From Mesocentrotus franciscanus (taxonomy: Eukaryota > Echinodermata > Echinoidea > Camarodonta > Strongylocentrotidae): a stretch of 64,000 nucleotides of DNA. Position numbers and translations under genes: made by a program. The notes under the pieces are model-generated. The model saw only the letters and a program-made list of their open reading frames with translations, was not told where the DNA came from and made no database searches. Shown here one piece after another: positions 1-10,256 of this stretch (the stretch's first letter is position 1; every line of letters starts with the position of its first letter). The DNA lies in contig CP137669.1 in the NCBI GenBank assembly GCA_037976565.1, forward strand, positions 36,854,912-36,918,911. Direction: 5' to 3'.

Positions 1-43
1 CTAATAGCTGTCAGTGTTTACCAGCTTACAGTCAATAAGGATA

Positions 44-352
44 TAATACACCTTTTCACGGTTACAAAAGTGCGCATGCTCAGAAATGGGCGCCATCTTA
101 ATTTAAGATAAACAAACCATTGACCTCTAGAGGTCAGGGGTTTCTGTAATTAAGATAGCACCCATGCAAATATGTGAGCGCACAGCGCAGGCATCTGAAA
201 ACATTGATGACATCACTGCCTGCGCTGTGCGCTCATCATTTTTGCATGGGCGCTATCTTAATTAATATACGCGTAAACCCCTGACCTCTAGAGGTCAATG
301 GTTTGTTTATCTTAAATTAAGATGGCGCCCTTAACCGTGAAAAGGTGTATTA
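44..352. mobile_element. Hairpin MITE, family A copy 1
   Basis: The ends TAATACACC (44) and GGTGTATTA (to 352) are inverted, and pairing continues inward almost to the middle. The AAACCATTGACCTCTAGAGG tract on the left has its complement near 285-305, and TGAGCGCACAGCGCAGGCA near 175 pairs with its complement near 216-234. The left arm has about 24 bases (around 66-89) with no partner on the right. No coding capacity. The ends fit a TA target duplication, but because the termini are palindromic the exact edge is ambiguous. A shorter relative lies at 44823-45041. Confidence 0.85.
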
Positions 353-1253
353 TGCTTGTTAACAACCCTTGATCTTTGTGATGATAGTCGGGTTTATTGT
401 CTCACCATCCTTATTCAAACTTCCTCTCATTTCTAACATTATGCTTAAAATATATTATATAAACTTGAGTTTAAAGATAAGTCAATGGAACAATGAGCTG
501 TTCACATAAGGATGCAAAGTGTATTTTTTTTAAATGTCATTAAATGATGGAAGAAAAGTCACAATTTACAACCCCCCCCCCCCCTTTTGAAATATGTCAC
601 CTACTGTAATGGACTTAGATGTGCATGCATTAGCTGTTGCTTTGATAGGTAAGCCTGTGGCAAGCATTTTGGCATTTAAAGAGCTTGATATATGATAAAA
701 GTGTGCACAACAACTAACTTTATATGTGAACAGATGTCAAAATTTGAATGTAACACAAAACTGGTGTTAGTGGTTTATTATCGGATGTTGATCATATCAT
801 TAAGGTTTATGTGAACTTTTACAACTGCCAGCATTAAAAGATTCAATTACACCTGTTAAATTTGTTTGTCTTGTGTCTGCTCATTAAGCTATTGTATTAC
901 CTTCCTCTTTAAAAGTAGACACTTCCATTTTGAAATAAATATTTAAGGATTTATTTGATCTGATCAAATTTTAATCCAAGCACTGTACATATATTGTAAC
1001 ACAGGTTATGCAGTAATCGGATTCATTCACACACCCACAACGTGTGCACCATCTCCATGCTCTGGGTAGTATTACAACCATGTTTTCACTGTGAGGGCAT
1101 AGGACAATTATGATTTCAAATCAAGGTTCTTGTTATCCTAACAGGTTCCCATTATTTTCCCCAGGTAAGGAGTGGAAAATATCGATTTATATTTTTCCAA
1201 AGGACAAAAGTGCCAGGCTGGAGCTCAAGTGTTGAAAGACGGCATGATAACTA
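353..1253. other. Non-coding stretch, no gene seen
   Basis: AT-rich sequence with no supported exon or repeat apart from a 13-base C run at 572-584. Nothing here matches the other repeats of the window. Confidence 0.5.
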
Positions 1254-1550
1254 GAGGTGGTCTTAGTCGAGTGGTTTAAGCACTTGACTAGAAATGCGAA
1301 GGCCGGGGGTTTGACACCCGACACAGCACTAATGTCCTTTGGCAAGACATTAATCTACATTTGCCTCTCCATACCCACGGGAGAAATGGGGACCTGGTAC
1401 GTTGATAAAAGCCTTTGTGATAGAAAGTGCCATATGCCATCATGGTGACCATTACGGTAGGAAAATTCCCCAGGAAGTGGATATTGTGTAAAGTGCTTAG
1501 AGACGGTATTTCTTATAAACGCTATGTAAATCCAGATTTATTATTATTAA
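1254..1550 (+). mobile_element. tRNA-derived SINE, family 1
   Basis: The head looks like a tRNA promoter: an A-box-like TTAGTCGAGTGGTTTAAGCA at 1263-1282 followed by a B-box-like GGGTTTGACACCC. A tRNA-unrelated body follows and the copy ends in an ATT repeat at about 1537-1549. The arms do not fold into a complete cloverleaf, so this is a SINE and not a tRNA gene. The short open frame across it (1257-1448) is accidental. The 3' part (CGCTATGTAAAT then ATT repeats) resembles the tails near 4388 and 36500. Confidence 0.75.
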
Positions 1551-1613
1551 CTAAGAAAAATTAAAGTGAGAAACAGTATTTTGTTCAAGTACTGGAATCT
1601 ATAGGTAATCATA

Positions 1614-1690
<77 letters not shown>

Positions 1691-1734
1691 TCTTCCTCTC
1701 TGTCTCTGTCTCTCTCTCTCTGTCTCTCTCTCTA
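1614..1734. repeat. (TA)n microsatellite joined to a TC-rich tract
   Basis: About 70 bases of uninterrupted TA dinucleotides, followed directly by a TC/TG-rich tract to about 1734. The open frame crossing it on the minus strand encodes only a repeat artefact. Confidence 0.95.
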
Positions 1735-2227
1735 ACTCAGATGTCAACTACATTTTCATGGATAGAATTGTGTGCAAGGATGTCATGCAATGGAAGAATT
1801 AACATATATAGTTTGATTCTTGAGCTTCTGCCAAGAAATGGGAAAACGATCCTGCAATTAAAATAGGAATATTATCATGCCTACATGTATACATGTATGT
1901 CAGTCCAAATTTGTGCAGAGTATCGTTTCAAAGTCAACCACATTTATGCATCATTCTCTTCGCCACAACCACAACTGTGAGGTCAGTTCTGTTGTCCGAC
2001 CATGAATGGGGGCCCCGTAGTTGTCAAATCCTGTGTGACGTTCTTGAGTAGACTACAGAGCAGGCTCTTCATGTAGGTGAATATACATTGCGAGTACGTA
2101 AAAGGAATCCCACATCTAAGCCTTAAATTTTTTTTGGTAAAAATACTGCAATGGATTAAATCTTATTTGTTAGTACAATAGCTTGCACTTTTCCACTTTA
2201 TTATTTTGCCATGGGTAGAGAAATGCA

Positions 2228-2960
2228 GGTTCTACGATTTCATTTCATTTTTATTTTTTCATTTCCAACAAAATACAATACATAATAACAAATGCAATGT
2301 AAAATACATACAAAACATAGTGACAATTGTAATAAACAAATCTTTACAGTAATTTATACATTTTGAAGAAGACAAAATTGTAAATTTAACTGCATTTATA
2401 TTTTGAGGAAATGGAGAGGTCCACTGAAAAGCAGAGCTTGTAAATTGTGGACCCTCGGATAATAAAGAGTGTGAAAAAGTATGATGAAATACATAATCAA
2501 TCGAAGAAGAATAGCGGCCAACAGAGACAACATTTATTAAAACACGTAATGACTGTAAACAAGAAGACGTAAACAATTACAGTACATGACGGCGAAAAAC
2601 AGAAAAAAGAAAAAGAAAAAAATGTGGGCTGCGTTTGGAGAGAAGGAGAGGATAGAAAAGGAAAATTGTAGAGATCGAAATATAGGGAGCGCACAAAATC
2701 CTTGAGATAGCTGAAACAAAAAGAGCAAGAACATGATGGCAAGTAGTTTTGTTTTTTTGAGATGGGCAGAAGAAAAGAGGGGGAAAAAATTGGGAAGTAG
2801 ATGTTCTACCACAATAAATTTCTAAATATTATATGATTGTAATAGGGAAAATTTTAACTTCTTTTTAAAAGCAATTAGTGATTGATGAACTATTTAACAT
2901 TTTATATTGAAAGCGAAAGGATAGAGGCCCAGCACACTGAGCATTAAGACATTTCTGATA
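2228..2960 (-). mobile_element. LINE 3' end (degraded)
   Basis: Read on the minus strand, this ends in A-rich sequence with TTGGAAATGAAAAAATAAAA and ATTTC-like repeats, the style of a non-LTR retrotransposon 3' UTR. Just upstream (2865-2960, minus) a short frame with SFRFQYKMLNSS...FKKKL loosely resembles the C-terminal tail of CR1/L2-type reverse transcriptase proteins, as in the other remnants at 29690-30430 and 31011-32630. No reverse transcriptase core remains. The 5' boundary is estimated. Confidence 0.45.
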
Positions 2961-3029
2961 ATCTTTTGCCGTTGATAGTTTGTAAGACCTGACTGCTAAG
3001 AAAGCATGTGTTTGCTTGTAAATAAGTAA

Positions 3030-3182
3030 GTAGGGGACCGATGGCTTTATAAGTCCTCTCTGAAGGATTTGGTAATGAGGATAATGCCTTACCAAAAGAC
3101 ACTAGTGCATCAACTTTGGTTTTGAACCAGGGACCTTGCAGTTAGGAGACCATAGCTGTACCACTGTGCCATCGCCCCTCCT
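3030..3182 (-). mobile_element. tRNA-derived SINE, family 2 copy 1 (diverged)
   Basis: Same order of blocks as the copies at 22794-22952 and 23618-23809, in reverse orientation: AAGTCCTCTCTGAAGGATTT, GGTAATGAGG, ACTAGTGCATCAACTT, then a decayed B-box and A-box ending near CCATCGCC. The most diverged of the three copies, so probably the oldest. Confidence 0.75.
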
Positions 3183-4387
3183 CAAACTCTAAAACTCAAC
3201 CTTCAAATTAAGGCATATATGATATCTTTTATTGGATGTTTAAGGAAAATACCATTGCTCTGGAATCTACAGTCATTCATTTATGAATTAATTTAGATAT
3301 CATAATAAAATGAAATGAATAAGCTCTCAAAGTAGCAAGATCAAGTAATGTTAAAAGACCTATGTACTAATGTATGTCAATTTATGCATCTTTCTCTTCC
3401 AATACACCGGTTGCCAACTATTTTGTGTTCACCTGCTATGCATAATGACATCTATATGGATGGATATCACTTTTAATAATTATTTGTTGCTATGTAGGGC
3501 AAGCATATTGAAAGCTTTTTGTTTGATAGAGAGACTTTTGTCGAAAAGTATACGTACAATTTTAGTAAACATATCTATTGGTTCTTGAATTATTGGGGTT
3601 GGATAAGGGTTTCCTCTGTATGCTGTATAGTGCCTGATCGGAAATATGACCATATGGCACCCTTCTAGACAACCACACCATTTGAGCAAAGCATCGACTG
3701 TTGTGAGTACCATCATGTGATACTTGTGTTTGATATTTGAGCTTGTAATGGATCCAAATTATAATACAGATGTCAGAGAGAAGCATCATAATCATTTTGC
3801 TTCCAGCATGTAGGGAAGTGAAATGGGAAGCACCAGCTTTGTTCATACATAACGCGATAAACTGCCTAAAACGATAACCAAACAAAAAAAAAACGACAAA
3901 AAAAGAAAGAAAAGTAAACAAACAAGTAAGTAAACAATATCGTGGCCAGTGAAATGGCATGAGCATAGTGTGTTTTGAGTTTCTTTATTATATAATGCAC
4001 GGATAAGAGAGTATGCTTCAATAGAGGAATTTGTTGTACTCAGTCACCATGATTTTCGTCGTTAAAATATCATTCAGTTATACGTAAAATAGTTTTGTTT
4101 TGCTGCTTTTGCAACAGTGCCTTTTCTTTTAGGTGGTCTACGGTGTTGTGTGTGAATAAGGCATTTTGGTTGGAAGTGTGCGGGCATGTTCATAAAATAT
4201 CTTCATGTTCATTAATCAAGTTCATTAATAAAAAAGAAACTCAACTAACTTTCTCGAGTACACCTATCAACATTCGCTACCAACTGCTGGGCAGTACACG
4301 TATAGCGAAAAAATATTGACAGAGCATAGTTCTACTTTCACATACAATATGCAAGGATGTAATGGTTGCGTGGAAGTCAACAATGGA

Positions 4388-4570
4388 TAATAATAATAAT
4401 ATTTGGTTCTTGTATAGCACATATCACATTATAACGTCTCTATGCGCTTCCTAAGAGATTACAAATTATTACCCGGCTTTAGCATGGCTGCCATTACGGC
4501 GCTCTAGCATTTCAAGGAATTAATTCCTGCCAGATACATGCAATGAGACACACGCAATGGGTAACATGGG
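4388..4570 (-). mobile_element. SINE-like element with ATT tail
   Basis: On the plus strand it begins with a reversed (ATT)n tail at 4388-4401, followed by CTTGTATAGCACATATCACA and a block with CCATTACGGCGCTCTAG. On the minus strand the last 60 bases have the order CGCATAGAGAC ... GCTATACAAG ... ATT repeats, similar to the 3' end of the SINE at 1254-1550. No clear A or B box; the 5' limit is uncertain. Confidence 0.5.
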
Positions 4571-4621
4571 TAAATGTCCCTAGACTCTACAAAATAAATG
4601 CATTTTGACAGGCATATCTTA

Positions 4622-5000
4622 TTAAAGGTATAGACCAGTTCTGGTCATGCGATTGCATTGTGAAAGAAACGTGGAATCGATCAGAAAAGGTTGATCATCG
4701 AGCATAAAAGTATTGGTGTGTACTGCAAGGTTCTGGAATCATCAAAATGATAAGAAATTCGGCCCAGTCTTGGTAAAGTTACAAGCACTGTACACAGAAA
4801 GATGTATATGGGACTACGCGACACGTGCGCGATATCTATCCGGTCCAAATAGATATAATAATTTACCAAATATATCAATTAGTAGGCGGTTTATGTATCA
4901 TCATGTATTAGTCAAAACATTCTTTCACATGATTGTTTATGAGAGCTTTCATTTCATTTTTTGAGAGGGGGGCGTTTCCAAAACTGGTCTATACCTTTAA
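4622..5000. mobile_element. TTAA-type MITE, TTAAAGGTATAGACCAGTT termini
   Basis: The inverted ends pair over about 23 bases with one mismatch (4622-4644 with 4978-5000). The outermost TTAA on both sides fits a TTAA target duplication. The interior has no coding potential. It contains one CACGTG, which is incidental. Confidence 0.8.
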
Positions 5001-5050
5001 AGTGTCTCTTTGAGAATTGACACGGGGATATAACAAAAATTGTTAACTGC

Positions 5051-5080
5051 TTTTTTTTTTTTTTTTTTTTTTGGGGGGGG
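5051..5080. repeat. Poly-T then poly-G homopolymer
   Basis: A run of 22 T followed directly by 8 G. Homopolymers of this kind are prone to sequencing length error. Confidence 0.95.
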
Positions 5081-5344
5081 TCATGGTTAAAACTATAGCT
5101 CCTCGGTGATCTCGATACTGCATTGTGCCTCTCGACCTTGTCTCGGGGCACAATACAGTTTCTAGATCACCTTGGGCAATAGTTTTATCCATGCCCCTCA
5201 AAGCTGTCAATTTTTGTATATTATCCTGCATTTATAAGGGACTCATGCAATGTCCTTGTTTTAGACAAAACAGAAGTACTGTACTGAAGTAAACAATTCT
5301 CCAAACATTGTACGCAATTTTATAAGGGGATATTGGTATATGTA

Positions 5345-5430
5345 GTAATAACATCAACAATTATATTTATATAGCTTCTTCTCCAGAGGATACAAGGTGC
5401 TGTCCTTTAGTCAAAGGACAAATCGAGAAT
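5345..5430 (-). mobile_element. SINE-like 3' tail fragment
   Basis: Read on the minus strand the segment ends GAAGAAGCTATATAAATATA, the same style of 3' end as the other SINEs here. Only a fragment; weak call. Confidence 0.3.
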
Positions 5431-6920
5431 TGTAGAGGTATGTTTTCAGATGATTGTAGACTGTATGTTTCGTATTATGGTCAGTAAATTTTGTCAATGA
5501 CTTTGAGAGCTAAGTAAGTGAGATTCTTAAGCTTATGAGCACATGTTGAAAGTGAAACCCGGAAATTATTTACACTCAATTCAAAGTCCTTAAAAATACC
5601 AAAAGGTGGAATCAAGAAAAAAATACACTTCTCACGTCATTTCTACATCAAAAAAGCTTTTTTTATTTCTGTATCAAATATCTCCTTTCTCCTTCCACAT
5701 ACACATAAACATTTCTATGAACACAACTATCTTTCTGTCCTCTGCTCTTCCCCATTACTCTCTTTCTCCCAGAGTAACATGCATAATATATCCAAGTCAT
5801 AGCTCCCAGGTCACGACTGGTGCTAGCTCTTTCTGTTATTTACAAAGTTCTTCACAATCCAGTGAAGGAAAAAAAAATGAAAAGAACACATCTTGAGAAT
5901 AAAAATCACAACTTTTCACCAAAAAAAGACAATGCTATCAAATACACACAAGGAAATTATCTAAGGGTCGACAACAGTACAGTATTTTCCTATTACAGAT
6001 ACATGTAGATCACCTTTTTCTTATGTTTCCTCAACATATTCCTGTATTTCTTAGAGTACTGCATCTCCTTACAACACCCTAAAGAAATCTTTTAACTTCA
6101 AAAGTTCTTTCCTCTGATTTGCTCAATCAATTTGAGCTGAAGGGCCACTACATATTCCTCCAGAAGTGATTTTATTGCAAAATTCACAACCAAAAATATA
6201 TATTAAAGAAACCTCATTTTAGCAGCAAATTCCCTGAAAGTTAGATGTAGTACATACCAAAATGGTTTACTCTTATCATTAAGAGTAAAACTTTCTAACA
6301 TTTTTTTGTTGGTTACTTCGACTATGTCATTGGTTGTACCTTCCTTTACTCAATTCAACATTTTCTACTGGCAAATTACATTCAATATCTCAGCCGACTT
6401 CTGCTGCTTACAAACCACATATTCTGATTGGTTGTTTAGGAGTGTCCAATCAGCAGCCACTTGCATTATGTACACACAAAGCTCAGGGCCCTATCATATT
6501 CAAGTTTTGATTGATCCAAATCAATTACAAATCTTTGATGTCCATTCTAACTCCCAACATGAGAAGTAGGCCATTTCAAATTTGAGAGGATTTGCTTTGA
6601 TCGATTCTGATCAATCCAAACTCTTTATAAGACAAGGCCCTAATCTGCAAACTTACAATCCAGGGCTTCATTTCATAAGCTCTGAGCATGGCTGTCAGTG
6701 ATGTAATCACCGATGTAACTTTTTGAAAGCTATGGGATGATATCCAAAGCTGTCCTTGTTTGAATTTCAATTACATGAATCAATTTTTTTGGGTAATAAT
6801 TGAAAAAAAAATATAAAAAATAAGAATATAATATTCACTGAATGATAACGATCTGGGCACGTGCTTGTAGCAGAATACCTCATATTGGGGAATGAAGAAT
6901 ACACTTGTATTACTGTACAG

Positions 6921-7008
6921 CATATTGTCTCTTCAGTGCCCATAGGGCATTAACTCTGTGTTAAAGCATATGAGTTCATGCCCTTCTGGTTCCTAACAGA
7001 CATATTAT
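6921..7008. mobile_element. About 88-bp palindromic element
   Basis: The ends CATATTGTCTCTTCAG and CTAACAGACATATTA are imperfectly inverted, and the cores GGGCATTAACTC (6945) and GAGTTCATGCCC (to 6983) pair closely. The same terminal sequence, CATATCGTCTGTTCAGAGCC in consensus, recurs at 40840/41487, 51396-51480, 53569/54250 and 62411-62490. Confidence 0.6.
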
Positions 7009-7775
7009 AAATCAAGCGGAACTATGGTTATCCCGCATTCGCTCCAGCGATGATGACTCCAGGCATTATCTCCTCAAAGATATAGGATTAGGAATTCAGT
7101 TATGATCAAGTTTTAGGTAACATTGAATCCAGGTTGAAGTTTCGAATCCAACTAGTTTTTTTCTAATTGATTGTGGAGCAATTGTCACCGGAGCACATGT
7201 CATACATCAAAATTATACACTGAATATTGAGAACACAATTCATAAATTAAGTATAAACACAATAGACTGCCCTTTAAGATGTATTGTTACACCTGCCCCC
7301 ATCCCCATGTCATGTCATTGATGAAGAGTAAAGATGAAACTGTCTATCGACTCACGTGATATCATTTTATCTGTACAATAATACTAAGAAAATGCCCTCC
7401 TTTTCAATCGAGACTATGATGTCATCTGATGAACTGATAAAGCAAATAAAGCGATAGCATCTACATACCTGTACAAATCATCTCTTGTGAAACTCAAACA
7501 GTGCACACCTGTACAAGCTTATTACCACAGAAAAAAACTGAGTAAGACTTCATTTATCACTTATTGGGTTTGAAAGAAAATGACTACAGGTACCCTAAGA
7601 TATCTTTTTATTTAAACAAAATTGTGTGTAAAAATTGTGTCAAAATCTGTTAAAGAATTTTAAAATTACATTGATCAGAAACTTTGGTAGATTTCATGAA
7701 AATTGATATTTGCAAAGATTTCATACCATGAAATGATTACCAGTAATATGACCTACATTCCATTCTTATTGTTCT

Positions 7776-7998
7776 GGGACCGTATTCTGAAAATGCTGTT
7801 GATTGTCATAATGAGCTAAACTTGCATAAAACGAACACTTGCCGTCAGTGCTTGCACAATTGTCTCTTTTAACTTTACGCAAACGGAGTCAGCTTTGTGC
7901 AGACATGGAACCATTGGCTTGATTTGTTTGATTTGTTATGACAATTAACATCGTTTTACGAACATAAAGAAATAACACAGGTTTTCAGAATATCACCC
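7776..7998. mobile_element. MITE, GGGACCGTATTCTGAAAA termini
   Basis: The left end at 7776 and the right end TTTTCAGAATATCACCCC near 7998 are inverted, with a shared ATTCTGAAAA core. Inside, TTGATTGTCATAA pairs with TTATGACAATTAA. Non-coding. It belongs with the other GGG-start hairpins of the window (17674, 18319, 41260). Confidence 0.65.
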
Positions 7999-9665
7999 CA
8001 ATTTTCAGATTACCTACAGTGAAAATTGTAAAGATAAAAATAATGTCTTGTCTCTCTCTATATACACAATAAAACAAAAATACTTTTGTCCAACTATTCT
8101 TTTCGCCTTGGGCAATACAGATCGCCATCATAACTGTATCCATCCATACTTAAAGTGCTCTTAGTTTTCAACTTGCTTGACTTGCTTTTCTTCAACTACA
8201 GTTGAATAGCAGCATTTTGACTTACCAAAATATAATCTCACTCGAGCATAACATTGCAGCAACAAAAGACAATGGAGAAAAAAAAGTCGAACAAAAAACA
8301 TTTTGTCTGAACAGGATACAACTACAGGATTGAAAATATCCCACCATGATCTAATAACAAAACTTTGAATAAAGTATTAAGGATTGATAGATTTACTAAT
8401 CCTTCACTGGCTTAGCAATAATTATTACTTATTCCCTGATATTATAACATCAAACTCAAATGCTGATATGTTGATTTGAAATGCCATTTCTTTCGAATAA
8501 ACAAAATGAAAATAATAATGGCCTCTGTTCTCTGTTCTCTTTTGTTTCAGACAAAGAGTGTCGCATTCTTTATTCTGAAAAAAAAATCACTAAACCGTAG
8601 CTTTTTAAACACTCTTCCGTGAATGCACATTTTTATACTGTGTAGACGATGTCACAGTTTCTTCCTATGTTTTAACTGTACTGTCTAATTGACACGTGTA
8701 ACCAAAAAACAAAAAAGTAAAAAAAAACAATTTTATTAACAATTAGTGATGTTAAAATATAAGGTATATTTTACATCTTTGACTTTTTTCTAAATTTCAT
8801 TGGATGTGTGTAGATTACAATAAACGAAATGTTAAATGCATAGCAAATAAATACATACAAAAATAGATGACATTCTTTGTTGAAAGAGGACGTTACACCA
8901 AATAAATTTATGTCCATGAGGCAAGCATATTGTTTTCAAGGGATAGGGGAGATAAGAGAATATTTAAACATTCTTTCCTCTAATATTCGTACCTATTAAA
9001 AAATACCCAAACTTAACTTTTTCTTCAGCTACACCTTACACCAAATTCCATCAAATTCTATGAAGAAAAAAAAGTCAAATTCTTCACACCAAGTGAACTG
9101 ACACCAAATCTGCCTTCACTTTAATAATAAATACTCCATCAAATTGATCTCTATCTATTCAAACCTACTCTATTATATATTTAATATTATGTATGGGATT
9201 CTATTCAAATAATTCTACCTCTGGATCAATCCGCCACACATTTAACAATCCACCATACTTCTATCAAACAGTGGGTATGGGTATAATACCTACACGTTCT
9301 GTTACAGTCGGGACTCCAGCTTTAAGTAAACAACACAATTAAATTAACCCTTGTTCAGGTATGCAGGGGTATTTTATAAGATGACATAACGTGTCATACC
9401 GTTCACATTTCCCATCTTATTACACGGAGCTCGGTAAACATCATAGGACAGTTCTTGCGCCCAGTTGCCATTCATTACATGAAAAAACCCATGGCAGTTT
9501 GTCTTTTTGCAACGTCACAACATGTCATATCTGAACAAGCCTTAATAGTGGTATAATTTTTGTCCTTGAAATACAATCTCTTAATCGACTTTGCGTCAAG
9601 GGTCATATCAATATCATGTCATCTAACCCTCTCTTATCTCGAGCTCTTGCTTACCAACTTTCGTT

Positions 9666-9671
9666 TTTATT
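9666..9671 (-). promoter_or_regulatory. Candidate poly(A) signal for Max
   Basis: TTTATT on the plus strand, so AATAAA on the minus strand, about 375 bases downstream of the Max stop. Other AATAAA hexamers lie further on, for example near 8732-8737, so the choice is a guess. Confidence 0.25.
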
Positions 9672-10044
9672 AACTATGCATATAATACCCAGATATTCAA
9701 CATCTCAAGCCAGCTGATAAATCCCTCATCAAAAACCTTAACTTGCTACTTTGAACTCACAGAAGTTCTGAATGACCCTCCTCCCCCCCATCTCCATTTC
9801 ATAAATCTTGACGAATAAACTGAACGTGCCTTTTCCGAGTTCTTATTAAACCTTGGCACTGTTCTTTTTTTTACATAACCACTCACAAAATAAGACAGAC
9901 ATCACATGGGCAATCAACAAGGTTCTAGGAATATGAACAATACACACAAAAATTGATTGCTCCTTCAAAATAAAAATAAAAAAAACCTTTAAAAAAAGCA
10001 CAAGTGTATAAATTCATTTGAATAAAAAGAGAGGATGTACACAA

Positions 10045-10256
10045 TCACCTCGAGTCATCCTTCTTTTTGCTAGATTTTGAACTCCCTGAATGTTCGCCTT
10101 TTAAGCGTTTGCGAGATTTGTGACCTGGTTTGGGATGATTGTCTGAGGAGTTAGAGTCGGATTCGGATCCGGCGTCATAGTGAGATAATTTTTGGTTGAG
10201 AATGATGCCATTGGTCTTGGCTACTTCCCCTGTTGAAGACCTCTCCAAGAGACGAA
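10045..10256 (-). CDS. MAX: Max coding exon 5: zipper end, acidic/basic tail, stop
   Basis: 212 nt. Acceptor TTGTGCAG|TTCGTC; the split codon A|TT gives I104. Starts with IRLLERSS (last zipper leucine L107) and ends KKKDDSR-stop. The tail contains SESDSNSSD and KSRKRLK. The tail beyond the nuclear signal is longer and more lysine/serine-rich than in vertebrates. Confidence 0.95.

Larger units (their letters stand above)
5431..10044 (-). other. Downstream of the Max stop: probable 3' UTR and flank
   Basis: No exon is supported here. It is AT-rich and carries fewer recognisable repeats than the rest of the window; the exceptions are the small hairpin at 6921-7008 and the MITE at 7776-7998. The part next to the stop codon must include the Max 3' UTR, but the end of the transcript cannot be placed from sequence alone. 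Several candidate AATAAA signals exist on the minus strand. Confidence 0.4.

Noticed and set aside
1547..1747. Minus-strand frame with a YIYIYI repeat
   Set aside because: Translation of the (TA)n microsatellite.
3562..3966. 134-codon minus-strand open frame with a hydrophobic stretch
   Set aside because: The hydrophobic part is encoded by an A/C-rich simple tract (AAAAAAAAC, AAAGAAAG). No family resemblance.
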